Counted from the stretch's first letter, positions 40,251 to 56,744 are shown. The stretch: DNA of 64,000 nt from Piromyces finnis (GCA_002104945.1 MCFH01000004.1:352501-416500), one strand, 5' to 3'. The notes: generated from the sequence alone by a model not told the origin. Program-made: numbers and translations.

Positions 40251-40985
40251 ATGAAAATTTTTGCATCATTATTATATTTACTTTCAGCAACTACTGCATT
40301 ATCATACACTATAATAAATAGAAATATAAAAAGAGATGTCAAAATGAATGTAAATGAATATGCTTTTTCTCAAGTCTCTGAAAGTTGCAGAAAAGATTTA
40401 ATTGATTTCCAAGAATATTACAGTTGTACTGGTATTGTTAACATTACTACAGAAAATTTTCCAGAAATATGTAATGAATATAACAGCGAAAAATGTCAAA
40501 CTGTTTTAAAAAACCCACTTTCATACATTCCAAATTGTAAAAATTATAGTGTTATTAGTGAAGTTTTTAGTGATATAGCCGTAAGCTTTAGAAGAACTGA
40601 AATGACTGTTGTATGTACTTTTGATGAAAGTAATAATTTATGCCCAGTTGCTGAAGTTTTTGTTAATAAAACTAGAAACCAAAATGTTGAAAAGCGTGCT
40701 ATTCGTCAAAGCTGTCGCTCTAAAAAATGTACTGACATTATGATTGACGTTCTTCCTCTCTTTTTAGAGGAAACTAAAGATGCTGAAAATCTTATCATCA
40801 CTGAAGGTAATGTTGATGAAGATATTGATAAAAACGTCGATGAATGGATTGATTATTTAAAGAGTGATGAATGTACTGATCAATATAATAAAAACAGTCA
40901 AAACGCTAGAAGTAGTGCTTCTACTCTTAAAGGCATAGGAAGTACTCTCCTTGTTACTATCTCCTTAATTTTCACATTATTTTAA
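40251..40985 (+). CDS. 10-cysteine secreted protein, copy 3
   Basis: Intronless, 244 aa. Signal peptide MKIFASLLYLLSATTALS, then KRDVKMNVNEY, where KR suggests a Kex2-type site. The ten-cysteine ladder is complete: ESCRKD, YSCTGI, EICNEY, EKCQTV, IPNCKNY, VCTFDESNNLCPVAE, QSCRSKKC and DECTDQ. The late motif LIITEGNVD matches LSITSGNLD of copy 2. It ends in a hydrophobic stretch (STLLVTISLIFTLF). Codons are somewhat less A+T-rich than in copies 1 and 2, suggesting stronger expression or selection. No third receptor follows; the next gene is unrelated. Confidence 0.87.
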   Translation: MKIFASLLYLLSATTALSYTIINRNIKRDVKMNVNEYAFSQVSESCRKDLIDFQEYYSCTGIVNITTENFPEICNEYNSEKCQTVLKNPLSYIPNCKNYSVISEVFSDIAVSFRRTEMTVVCTFDESNNLCPVAEVFVNKTRNQNVEKRAIRQSCRSKKCTDIMIDVLPLFLEETKDAENLIITEGNVDEDIDKNVDEWIDYLKSDECTDQYNKNSQNARSSASTLKGIGSTLLVTISLIFTLF

Positions 40986-41777
40986 AATTTTTAAATAAAT
41001 ATATATATATAAATTGTATAAAACAGCATTAATTATATAACATATATCATATATGATAAACTTAAATTTAATCTATCCTATATCTATTTTTTATTCTATT
41101 AACAAAATGCACCATCAAAAAAAAAAAAATCACAACTATATTATAAAAAAAAAAAAAAAGATATAATATTTCATTATTTTATCAATAGACATGTTATTTA
41201 TAGATAATAAAAAAATAAATCTATTATTTTATAAAAAAAAACAATAAATATATATATAATTTCAGAGAATTTTGAATAAAAAAAAGAAAATCATTAATAA
41301 TATTAGATAAATTGAGAAACAACTAACTCCATATATTAAAGTAAAATAATCAGTCATCATAAAGTGATGATAACAATATATTAAAACCTATTTACTTAGG
41401 TAAAAAGGAAAATAGACATAGAATGATTTTTTTATATTCTCGCATTTATATATATATAAACTATTTTTTTTTATATTATCAACTGATCTATTGATTTATG
41501 ATCTATAAATAAGAGTTATTATTTATAATAACAACAAGAAGCTTTTTCATTAAAATAGAATTTGAAACTATTTTGTTAATTTCAATAATATACAAATGAA
41601 ATATATATGAAATACACTAATAAAAAAAATATATAATATTTTATGAAAAGGCATCTAATTATCCTTAATTCAACATTAATTTTCAAATAACAATTCTTAG
41701 CAAAAAACACTATTTATTTTTCTAGGAATAATGTTTCATAACAATTTCATTTTTCTATACGTAACAACACTTTTTTT

Positions 41778-41827
<50 letters not shown>

Positions 41828-43079
41828 AAGAAAGAAAATATCTATTATCCTTTATATATATATATCATAACTAATATTATAATATAATCAAATTTTATTT
41901 TTTTTAATAGAATATCGTATCTTTATATTTTTATATCTTAATTATATATTTTATATTTTATATTATTATCATTATATATATATATAAAAGAATTTTTATA
42001 TTAATATTATTATTATTTATTATATACTTAAAAAAAAAACAGTTATTTTAATATTATATTTATTTTTTAAAAAAAATAAAGACAAAATAACATAAAAATA
42101 TCTTTAATTTTCTCTTTTGTCTTTTTTTATTTTATCAGCATTATATTAATTTCAATAGTATATGCATTTTAATGCTATTATTTCAATAATGTCATGCATA
42201 ATGCATAATACATAGATTCATTCATGTATTTATTTATTTATTTATTTGTTATAAAAGAATAAAAAAGAAATACATGAAAAGATAATAAAATAATAAATAA
42301 AATAAAAACTTAAATAGATTGTGTGAATGTGCTTTATAGAAAGAAAGTCGCTTTTTTTTGTTTGACTTATTTTTACTATTATATTAATTAAAAAAATTTT
42401 TTATTAAAAAAAATTAAATTTTTTTTTTTTTTTGATAAAAAAAATAAAAGTGGCAAGTGAAAGATAGTAAGCTGCCTTATCAGCAATTGAAAGGAAAAAA
42501 AAAAAGAAAAAGTCCAAAAAGAGTAAATACAAGTACAAGAAAATATATATATTGCATATTTATTTTTACTTTTTTTTTTTATATAACTATTAAAAGCAAA
42601 AGCAAAAAAAAAAAAAGATTTTATAATTATAAAATTAAATTTTAAAATAATTAAAAAATATATATACAATTATAATAAAATAACCTTTATGATTTTAATT
42701 CATTTATTTCTTTTTTATATATTAAAAATAATAAAGCCGTTATATGAAATACTAAAATTATATCAGTACTTTAGAAATATTTATAATAACCTTCAAGTTT
42801 TAAATAATTTGAAAAAAATAATACAAAAAAAAATTAAAGATAGAAAAAAATCTTCACGGTCTTATTAATATATCAATTCACCGTTAATAATTATACAAAA
42901 TATTTATGTTGTAGCAAAAAAATACAAAGATTAATAGAGACAAATATAAATATATATATATACATATACTAATACATTAGTAATAAGCTTATTTATTAAA
43001 ACATTTTACATTTATATAACTAATTTTTCAAGATTTTATGTTTTAAACACTTTTCATATTATTAGAAATTTATTTAAAA
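40986..43079. other. Intergenic, homopolymer-rich
   Basis: About 2.1 kb without a convincing gene. It includes an A44 run at 41782-41825 and many AT-alternating tracts. The small ORFs near 42388-42669 are low-complexity on both strands. Confidence 0.6.
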
Positions 43080-45549
<2,470 letters not shown>

Positions 45550-45678
45550 AAGATGACTAACTACCGTAGTATATGAAAAGAAATATAAAGATTATATATA
45601 TATATATATTCTATCTATTTATTATCAAAAGTATTTAATTCTTATCATTTATTTATATAAATTTTGTTTTTGTATTTC

Positions 45679-45711
<33 letters not shown>

Positions 45712-46271
45712 CGTTTTCTATATATATTTTAATTTTTAAACTTATTTTAATTCAACTCGTTAAACATTTTATTTTAGTGAATAATAATTTTTTTTATATA
45801 TATAAATATGTTTATATTTTTTAATATCATAATTTATTAAACATTACCAAAAATTATTAATTATTAATAAATCAAAAGACGATATATCTATCCGTCCTAA
45901 TGATAAATAAATAAATAAAAATTACACCTATATTTTCATTTTCTTTTTTTTTTTTTTTTTTTTTTTTTTTCTCTATACATTTCTTTCTTTTAAGTTTTGA
46001 TGTTAAATATCAAAAATCAAAGAGAGAATAATAAACCATAATCATAACTAAACAGGAAACCAATAATTTTTATTATCAATTATTATTTTATTTTATTTTA
46101 TTTTATTTATTAAAATATGAATTCAATGAGTAGTATTGAAAAAGATAAAAAAAAAAAAAAAAAAGTATATATATTATATATATTATTAATTATATTTATT
46201 TTTTGTTTCATCGCTTATGTATGAAGAAAAATAAAAAGATAATTAAAAAAAAAAAAAGTCATTTATAAAAT
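45550..46271. other. Convergent intergenic region
   Basis: 3' flanks of two convergent genes, with an A27 run near 45682-45708 and a T run near 45946-45970. No gene seen. Confidence 0.65.
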
Positions 46272-48805
46272 TTAATATCCTTCACGTTCAAAGATAGATG
46301 GTTCTGGATAAAGGATTTGCATAAAGTGACTAAATTGTTCTGCAGCTTCTGGAATATTATAATCATCATTTAAATTAAAGAAAATAAGAGTTTTATGTTT
46401 TATAATTTCTTTAAAAAATTTATTATTTCTTTTAATATCATCATAAACGGCACCAAATCTTATCATTAAATTTTTAATATTAAAATCAACAATATGAAAA
46501 CCATATTTCAAAATACTACGTTTTCTTTTATAATTAGCACTATCATCATCACCTCTAATATCATGAATATACACAGAATCATAAAATTGATCAAATTTTT
46601 CTTCAAATCCTGGCTGTGATGCGTGAAGACGAAGATACATGCTTTGAGCGTATGGTGGAACAAAATCCATAGCTGTGCGGAAACGATGACCAACAACAAG
46701 ATCAACATATTGGGCATAACGTTGACGAGCCATTTCAAAAAGATCACGATAATAAACGTATGGAGAATGTTCTAACATATTAACTAAAGTTGATTGTTCT
46801 AAATCTTCAGCAATTACCCCATTAGTCATAGCCATGGATCCATAAAATTTATCAATCCATCTTGCATTTTTATTATTAAAAGTACTACGAGATTTTTCAA
46901 AACTGAGAGTAATAAACTTATCAGAGAGATAGACATTTGGAAAACGATAATATTTGGCTGCATTTGGATAAATATATTTATTAATATAAGGCTTACGAGT
47001 AGGAATATTTTCAGTTCTAAAAATAGAAATAGAACCATCTTCTTTATATTTAAAATCTTCATTCATTAATACAACCTTTTCACTTTGCTTATTTTTTGAA
47101 ATAATACCGATGCCTTCATCTTCATTATCAGGCATTTCACCTTCTACATATTCTTCCTCATTATTTTGATACTCATTTTCATCATCTGGGTTTTCTCCAT
47201 CATCAATATTATCATTCTTATTATTTTTAGAATCCAAATGATAACCTTTATCCTTAAAGAACTTTATTCTATTTTGTTCTCTTTCACGACGAGCGTTTTC
47301 TTCAGTATCCTGTTTACTATCTGGGATATAATTTTCATTATCATCATCATCAATAGCTTCAATGTCATCATCAACTTCGCCTTCCTCGTCATCTTCTTCT
47401 ACATTAATTGGGTTTCTTTTACCTATAAATTCACTTCTCTTTTCCTTACTATTAACTTTCTTTAATTCTTCTGCTACTAATTCTTGAATATCTTTATCAA
47501 TTTTTACACCATGGACATAATGTTCTTCCTCTTCTTCTTCTTCTTCTTCTTCTTCATTTTGACTTTGTCTTTTTTTCATGTTTATTAAATAATCTTTATT
47601 ATTATTTTTATTTTTTTTACTTTTTCTTATACGATATTCTTTTACCTTTTTATTATTTATATAACCTTCACCACCACCAAAGAAAAAGAAGGCAGGATGA
47701 ACTGGTCTACGGAAAAAGTATTCATCATTCAATTGAATAAATTGTTCAGATACACCAGGAATACGATCCAAGAACCATTCTATTGCAAAAGAATTAAATG
47801 TAGGATTAACAAGAGTTCCATTTTTTGTTTGTTTTGGAAGGATATCCTCTTGATCAATAACCTTAATTCTTGGATTATTAGTATCTAGCCAAACAGGGGT
47901 TTGACCAGGTGTAACAATATAGATTGTACCTTTATGCCATGGTAAATATTTATAGAGAGAACGAAGAGAATAACGTAACTCATCTATACAACGATCACGA
48001 TTATCTGCCTTTTTAATACCACCATTATATTTAGATTTTCTTTCCATTAAAGCGTCATCAGTACCGTTAATCCAAGTATAGACAATAGAAATATCTTTAG
48101 CCCACTGCCACTCTTGTTCTAATTCACTACCTCTTTTACCGGATTCGACATCTCTAGCATATTGTAATAAAAACTCCAATTCTAAATGATCAACACTTCT
48201 TGTTAATTTATCATAATATAATGGTTCCATATCTATCATACGTTTTGTTTCTTCTAATAATTGTTTTTTAACATAATTATAATTTTCATCACTAAGAGTA
48301 TCTAAGTCGTTAACTTCATCCAATCCTATCATAATATCATCATAATCATTGACGGAATATTTTTCCACAGTTTCATCATTTGAAATATATTTTTTTGGAT
48401 CCAAATTATAAAATGACATTATACCTTTATTACCTATTATATTAATTAAATGGAATATACATTAATATTTTTTATCCAAATATAATGATAAAATAATAAT
48501 TTTCTAATATAAAGGTTATGTAAATAAAAATTTTAAAATTGATAATAATATATAATTTTATTACTATCATATATTTTTTTTTACACTATTCCATTCATTT
48601 AAATCTAATTAATTATTATTAAAATATAACAAATAAAAACTATGTTTATAAAATTTATAAATATATATAATAAATAATAGTTACCATTATTCGACAATAA
48701 TAATTTTAAACTAATAATTATTATTAAAATGCAAATTAACAAAAATATTTTTCGGAAATTACGAAAAATATTTCTTCGTCTTAATGAAAAAAAGGTTAAT
48801 ACCAT
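46272..48805 (-). CDS. Stealth-family sugar-phosphotransferase, type II membrane protein
   Basis: Two exons on the minus strand: 48805-48682 and 48433-46272, giving 761 aa. Exon 1 encodes a basic N-terminus and one membrane segment (KIFLLICILIIIISLKLLL), joined in phase (G|GT) to exon 2. Exon 2 has the Stealth conserved regions: CR1 DISIVYTWINGTDD (about 155-168), CR2 DELRYSLRSLYKYLPWHKG and FIQLNDEYFF (about 190-285), and CR3 HSPYVYYRDLFEMARQRY. The C-terminal CR4-like region ends ILYPEPSIFERE. This family includes GlcNAc-1-phosphotransferase alpha/beta and microbial capsule phosphotransferases, which move hexose-1-phosphate from nucleotide sugars. The N-in topology suggests a Golgi enzyme modifying glycoproteins or wall glycans. 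An acidic, Asn/Glu-rich insert of about 200 residues splits CR2 from CR3. The donor substrate cannot be told from sequence. Confidence 0.88.
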
Positions 48806-50078
48806 CTTTAAATATGTTTTAAATCAGTTTGAAAAAATGTGATTTTGTTGGTAGAAATATTATATATACAATATATTGTTTCTATTTTATTTTGTTGTGT
48901 GACTTTTAAATTTATTCTATGTATTTAGATTTTTTAATTTTCCATTTATATAATAAAAATGGATAAATCATTCATTATTATTTATATAAATAAAATTAGT
49001 TTAAATATTTATTTTTAATACTATTATATATTATTTAAATAAATTACCTTTTTATTATTTTTATTTTCTTTTTCTTTTTTCTTTTTATTACATTTAAAAT
49101 AATTTTATTATTAAATGTATTATTTTTTTATAAATAATTATAAATTATTTAATGTTTCAAAATTATTCATATATAAACTTGTATAATAAATAATTTTTTT
49201 TTTTTTTTTTTGTATTATTCTATTGATAAAAGTGTATAATTAATTATATATAATAGTAATTTAATTATAAAATGTCTTTATCTATTATTAAATATCTAAC
49301 GTTAATATTTCTATTAATTTATATATATATTTCTTTTATTTTTTCTATGAAAATATTTTATAATTCCTTTTTCTTTTATTTTTTTTTAATTTCTTCTTAT
49401 TTATTTAGTTGTTTATATATAATACATATATATATATATTAGAATTTAGTATTATATAACTTTTCGTAAATTATTATTATTATAATAATAATAATAAACT
49501 TTTAATCTATTGGACTTTTACTTTTTAATGTTTATATTATTTTTTTTTCTTCCTTTTTTTTTTTATTATTATTTCTTTTTTATTATTATTTATTTATTTA
49601 AAATTATTTAGAATTAATCTACATTTGTCTCTAAATCAAATATAAAAGATACTAATTTAGATCTTGTTTAAATTGTATAGTTTTTATAAAAAAAAAGAGA
49701 GATTTTTCTACACCAATAATTATGTCTTTCTACATTTTTTGATATTTAATAGTATTAATCTTTTTATTATGGACTATTTAATTTCAATTTTAATATATTA
49801 AAAATAAACTTTATTTATTAATAAATTTAAAATCGAATTACCAAGAAAAAAAATAATAATTTAACTTTTTATTCTATAATATTTCTATAATATACATAAC
49901 ACAATACATATTATTATTTATTAGGCAAACTATTTATATAAAGGATTTTTTATTTATTAAAATAAAATTATAATATTCATTACTTAAATATTAAAAAAAA
50001 AGCAATACCTTTATTTTTCTATGTGACCTTTTCATATACATATATACCTATATTTATTTATTTATTTTTATCATTTTT

Positions 50079-50079
<1 letters not shown>
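48806..50079. other. Intergenic upstream of the Stealth gene
   Basis: A+T-rich DNA with T tracts and no supported gene. It presumably includes the Stealth gene promoter. Confidence 0.6.

Positions 50080-50158
<79 letters not shown>
50080..50158 (+). repeat. Adenine homopolymer, 79 nt
   Basis: An uninterrupted A run ending 10 bp before the 5' target-site duplication of the SINE-like element. It may be the tail of an older insertion at the same spot, or a slippage expansion. Assemblies often misjudge its length. Confidence 0.9.
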
Positions 50159-50160
<2 letters not shown>

Positions 50161-50168
50161 TATTGTTT

Positions 50169-50737
50169 ACAGAATAATCTAAAAGTCGTTCCAGTTTCTA
50201 TCCTGGTTGTTAAGACCCCCGCTTAGCATTCATAAGGCTTCTGGTTCGACCCCCGCCATTGACAGTTCTTTAGCGATTTTCCTGTTTCAGGTTTGCGCTT
50301 AAAGTATAGGGGTTAAAGGTCAATTCAGGTAAGTATAACTATACCACCGGACTCTACCCTAAGCAGTTAATTCAGATTGGTAGTTTTCTCCGTATCAAGC
50401 GGTTTTCCCACTGAAGTTTAGAGTATATGTAGGAAGGGGTATCAATTAATTCACAGATTACTAACTATGGTCTTTGAGGGTTGTTCTCATCGTTAATCAT
50501 CCTTCGCCAATAAAGGTTCAGGAGATCACTGTTGTTGGTAGCTCGGTCTTTGTGTGATAGGATCGTTAAGAGCAATAAGCCATTCCATATTAGCCCTGCC
50601 CAGAGGGATGATTGTGCCGACGTCGTTCTGATATGGCAATGTACAATAATGTACAATCACATACCATATATAACTCAGGGGGGTTAGATGAGGATATATG
50701 GAAGTCTAAAAAAAAAAAAAAAAACAGAATAATCTAA
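50169..50737 (+). mobile_element. SINE-like element 1 with tRNA-like head and 14-bp target-site duplication
   Basis: An island of near-balanced base composition in A+T-rich DNA. The body is 50183-50723 and ends in an A16-17 tail. It is flanked by an exact 14-bp direct repeat, ACAGAATAATCTAA, at 50169-50182 and 50724-50737. The head has pol III-type boxes A and B (50204-50253). The head and some downstream phrases (TTCAGGTAAGTATAA, TTTTCCCACTG) recur in the reverse-strand element at 61711-62285. It has no coding capacity: the short antisense ORF inside is not a gene. This fits a tRNA-derived retroposon mobilised by a LINE. The partner LINE is not in the window. Confidence 0.85.
50204..50253 (+). 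promoter_or_regulatory. Internal pol III promoter boxes of SINE-like element 1
   Basis: The A-box-like TGGTTGTTAAGA lies at 50204-50215 and the B box GGTTCGACCCC at 50243-50253, spaced as in a tRNA gene. The intervening CTTA..TAAG can form an anticodon-like stem. Confidence 0.7.
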
Positions 50738-51816
50738 TACATTAAATACATATTAAATACTTATTAAATAATACATTGATAAATTAATAATGTATAATTC
50801 ATAATTTCATAAAATTATAATAAATAAGGTTTATTATTTAAAAATTAAATGCATTTAAAGTTTTTTAATTTTCAATACTGTCTTAAAAAGTCTTAAATGA
50901 TAAAATAAATGTTTTTAAAATTATGGTTTTTTTTTTTTTTTTTTTTTTGGTATGGTATTCCTTTTAAAAATGGGTCGAAGAATAAAATATAAAATTTTAA
51001 TTTTTAAATAGCTATAAATTAAAAATGTTAAAGTATATGTGATATGTAATGCTAAAAAAAATGTTAATCAAAAAAAATTAGAAATAGGAAATAGAATGGG
51101 AAATATAATTTTATAAATTGCTGATATAATGTTAAAAAAGATAGTTTATTAAATAATTGCTGTATTGTTTTATAATTTTTTACATTTATTACAAAAAAAA
51201 AAAAAAAAGATGTGGATAATATACACGTTATTATTGATTTTCTTTTCTTTTTGTATTCAATTCACTAATTAAAAATATTTAATTATTAATTGAAAAAGAA
51301 AAAAAAAAACAAGAATTTCTGTTAGAAATTAAAAAATAATTAAAATAAATATATTAAAAATAAAAAAAATAATAATATAATAAATAATTTTAAAAGTTAT
51401 ATGTGAAGAAAAAAAAAGTGATGGCATAATGAAAACTATGATGTATAAACATAGTATTTTTTATAAAAAAAAATAATATTTTATAGATTTAAAAAAATTC
51501 TTTTAATTTTTAAATAGTTATTAAAAGGGAAAATATGGAAATGTATATATAGTAAATGAATATAACAAATGAATCAATGGAATACAATTAAATATATAAT
51601 TAGATTTATTACTATATTTCTTTTATATAACTACATTTAAATGCATATTATTTATTGTACTTTTGTATTTATTTAGGGGGGAAAATGAATACAAATAATA
51701 ATATTACTATTTTCTATGAATAAAAAACTTTGTATATATATAATCGATTTGTAATAAAAAATATCAATATATCAAAAATCTAATTTTTTTTTCGTTATCA
51801 TTATTGTGGGAAAAAA
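50738..51816. other. Intergenic 3' of the YTH gene
   Basis: A+T-rich DNA with short A and T runs. No gene supported. Confidence 0.6.
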
Positions 51817-54800
51817 TTAGGTGGGTGGATTCTTTCGACGAATATTATTTACTATTTTACCATAAGATTTGCGATGAGGTTTTTTAGGTGGGGTACTAGT
51901 GACAGTCGTGGGATCTGATGTATTAGATGCAATATTATTATTATTGTTGTTGTCGTTGTTGTTACCGATAGTAGAAATATTGGTATCATTTAAATTTGTA
52001 TTATTATTTGATGTAATGTTATGAACATTATTGTTATTATTAGTAGTATCATTGTCATTCATATTACTGTTATTATTATTGCTATTATTATTATTGTTGT
52101 TGTTGCTATTAATTTCTGAAGATGATGAAGATGTATCATCATTATCTTCATTACTATCGTTGTTGCCATTATTGTTATCATTGTTATTGATATTATTATT
52201 TTTAAACGTGTTGCTTTTACGTCCATTATCACGATATATACCTCCATTGTTATTATTATTATTACCACCAGGGCGATAATTATTATATTGAACACGATTA
52301 GGAAGAGTATTACTACTCGAACTCATTTCATTATTATTTCCTGTTGAAAAGGAATTTAAATTCTCATTGAAATTATCTTGTGAAAAATTAGTACCATAAT
52401 TATTACCATCACCATTTATATTATATCCACCGAAATTCTTATTGTTTAGAATACCATTACCATAATAATTATTCTTTAAGTTTGGATGACCCATAAGATA
52501 ACCAGAATTCATTCCACGACCATAATAGCCATAATCATCACCGCTAGGACCATTATAGTATCCAGGTATATTTTTTCCCTTACGATTATTACCAGAATTA
52601 GTCATATAGGGCGAAATACCAACTCCTCCTCCCATAGTACCCATTCTATTCATATAATTGGATGGATAACCTTGAGAAGTCATCCGTGAATAATATGGAA
52701 ACATTGGTCCATTCATTGCCATCATAGAAGGAGGTGGATAATTAGAATAATTCATACCCATTGGCATACGACCACTAAGGTTTCTAGATGCTATTGCCAT
52801 AGATGGGTTTATGTATATATTATTTGGGAACATACTTTTGTAAAGAAGATTTTAAAAGTTAATTATGATATTATATATATAAATTGTTTTTGATTAAAAA
52901 AAAAAACAGATGAATAATTAAAAATAAAAGCTAAAATGATAATAATTGTATATAAATAATTCTTAACTTACCCAAAATCATCAACTCTCACACGTTTATT
53001 ATTATTTATAGGGTATCCATTCATATCATAATTCATATCATAATTCTTATTATTGTTGAATTTCATATGGCTATTACCACCGCCATTACTATTAATGATA
53101 TTATTATTGTTGTTGTTGTTATTGTTGTTGTTATTTTCATTATTATTAAGATTATTTAGTTGATTAGATCTTTGTCTATATATACATTTATTTAAAAGGA
53201 GAAGAAAAAAAGGAAAAATTATATGTTTTTGTTTTAATATGAAATTTATTAAAGAAACAGGTAATAATTATTATAATAAAAAAAAAAAGGAATTTATTCA
53301 TATTACCTTTTATGATCAAATTTATTCTTTTTAGAAAAATTGTCGACTGAAGAACTTGGAACATAATTATTAAATATTTCAATTAATTCTTCCCCAATAC
53401 TAGGATGTAATTCCTTTTTTTTTTTTTTAATATTATTAATATTGATAATAGTAATGATTAGGGTTATAACAATTAATTGAATTAGTTATGAAAATTAACC
53501 AAAACTTATTAAATATAGTGATTAGTAATGATGCTTTCTGTTCCTACCTGACCATCTTGACTAGTTTTAATACTTTGATTTTCATTATATGGATTATTCA
53601 TATCAGGTAAATAAGAAAATGGTAATCTTTTTCTAGAAATTAAAAGAAAAATAAAAAAGAGACATAAAAATAAATTTACATAAAATATTAATAAATTACT
53701 ATAAAAAAAAAAAAAAAAAAAAAAAGAAATAATAATATGAAATTTATATGATTATTACTTTAAAATCCATTCAACTTCAAAGTTTCCTCCTAATTCAATT
53801 GGTTTTTTATAATCCCAAATACTAGTATCACTATCATGTATAATATTAGATTTCATTTGTAAGTATCCTATAATAAAAATATAATAATTATATATTATTA
53901 GGTATTTTATATATATATATTCGTTAATGATGATTTTACCAGTATAGTCTGGAATTATAAATTTAAAAATAAAATAAAATAGAAATTTACCACAAAAACT
54001 GCTACTACGAGTTACCGACATGAAAAGATATATTTTTTTTGCAACCTATAAATAGAAATGTTAATGAAAATGTTAAAACCTAATAAATATATTTATAAAT
54101 AGATATATATATTTATATATAATTACACTAAATGCTTTTTCAAGAATATTAGATGTTCTAATTGTTGTTGTCCATAAATTCTAATTAAAAGTATAGAAAA
54201 AATGAATAATCAATTTATAAAAAATTTAAAAAAAAAAAAAAAATACTTTTCTTTACTATAATTATTATTATTAACATACATTTTCAAAGGATTGATACAC
54301 TAATTCATCATTTTGACTTTTCAATACAAAGTATCGTACATCATATTTTTCTATTATAGAAATATAAAAATTAATAAAAAAAAAAAATAATGATAATGCT
54401 ATTAATACTATTATTTTTTGATAATATTATATAATATTATTTAATATTATAATAAATTAATGTTTTTTTTAAAAAATATCTACCTCGATCACTCATGTCG
54501 ATATTATTAATTTTCTTCTTTTTATTTTTTTCCTCTCTTGATAACTCATCCATTTTTCTCTTATGATTATAATTATTTATAGTCTCTTGTTTGAAATCAT
54601 TATTCACTTGGTCATGATGGAATTCTTCTTCATTATAATTATCACTTTCTTCATCCTTATAATAATCACCATCATCATTGGTATTGGATTGTTTAGTATG
54701 ATTTTCATCATACTTATTATAATTATCATTATCATTGGTATTGGATTGTTTAGTATGATTTTCATCATACTTATTATAATTATTATTATTATTATTATTA

Positions 54801-55938
54801 TTATTATTGATATTGGATTGCTTGGTATAATTTTTATGCTGATCATTATGAGAATTGAATTGTTCATTATCATGATATTCATTATAATTATTATGACTAT
54901 CATTATGGTATCGATGATGATGCTCTTTTTTATTCATATTCATATTCGATGAATAGGTATTAGATGATGAATTCTTTGCTCCCATTTCCTTATTATTAAA
55001 TTTTGATGACTTTTTGATTTTATTATCATAAGTAGAATTATTCGTTATTTCAGAAATACTTTTTTCCTCCACAATAACATTTTCATTACGATGATGATAA
55101 TTTTCCTTATCCTTATTCCTTCTACTGGAATCATGATGATTAAAATCTTCATTTGAACGTTGACGTCGATGATCACTCTCAATATTATTATTGTTGTTAC
55201 TAACATTCCTACCATTATATTTATTTTGAGAATAATCACCATTATATCTATCTTTTCTATTATCATCTTTTACAGATTTTGGTGGATTATTATTAAAAGA
55301 GTAATCTTTATTCAACGAATCTTTGTTTCTTTTATAATTTTCATCAAAGCGACTATTTCTATTTTTAGAATTATTCTCATTACTATTGGATGAACTTTCA
55401 TGATAATTATTATTTCTATTATTAAAACTTCTACTATTATATTCACTTCTATTATCATTATTATTATTGTTGTTGTTGTTATTGTTGTTATTGTTATTGT
55501 TATTGCTATTACTATTATTGTTTTCACGACTATTGTTGTAATTCATTTTTTGTGGTCTCGAGTATCCGTTTTGGCCATTGATATTATAATCTCTATCTCT
55601 ATCCCTATTACTACTATTGTAGTTGCTATTATTACTGTTATTATTACTGTTATTATTACCGTTATTATTACTGCTATTATTACTGTTATTATTACCGTTA
55701 TTATTACTGCTATTATTACTGTTATTATTACTGTTATTATTACCGTTATTATTACTGTTATTATTATCGTTATTATTACTGTTATTATTACTGCTATTAT
55801 TACCGTTATTATTACTGTTATTATTGCTGTTATTACTGTTATTATTGTTATTGTTATTATTACTGTTATTATTGCTGTTATTTCTGTTATTATTGCTGTT
55901 ATTTCTGTTATTATTACTGTTATTATTATTATTATTAC

Positions 55939-56026
<88 letters not shown>

Positions 56027-56744
56027 GTAACTATCATTATAATTATATCTACTTTTATTTAATTTATTATTGTAATTATCTTTATTATGGTCATCATAAT
56101 GATTGCCTTTGCTATTATAATTAGAGTTGGTATTGCTATAATTCTTATTATTGTTATTATCTTTTGAATAATAATAGTCTTCATTATGACTTTTGTTGTT
56201 GCTGCTGTTGTTATAATTACCATGATCTTCATTATAACGACCATTTTTATTCATATTATTTTTTATAAAGCCATTATTATTACGTTCATCATAATAATCA
56301 TTCTTTTTATATTTATTATCATTATAATCATGTGAATGATTATTACCATTACTATAATTATTGTGGTTATTGTCATTATTATAATTGGTATTATTATTTT
56401 TGTTGTTATCACTATTTTTGTTATTACTACATCTTTTATTATTAGATGGAATGTTGGAATCGTTAGTATTATTTTTTTCATTATTCCCTGAGTAATAATT
56501 ATCTGAATAATGATTATTATTTTTAGGGAATCGATTATCATCATATTGATTATATCTTCCTAAAGAGTTGTTACGAGATGTATTATAGCTACTACTATTT
56601 TCATTCCTTGAATTCTCTTCATATTCTTTATCGTCATTATATTTATTCTTTATACAATATTATATTATAAAGTTAAATTTTATTATTAATAATTATTATC
56701 ATTGTAATTATTTATTATTTATTTATTTATTGTTATTATATTAT

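Noticed and set aside
50465-50656. 63-codon ORF in the 50.5-kb island
   Set aside because: Lies inside the non-coding SINE-like body and has no homologue that I recognise.
55400-56062. Poly-Ile/Leu ORFs on the plus strand
   Set aside because: Antisense shadows of the Asn-rich coding exon of the YTH gene.
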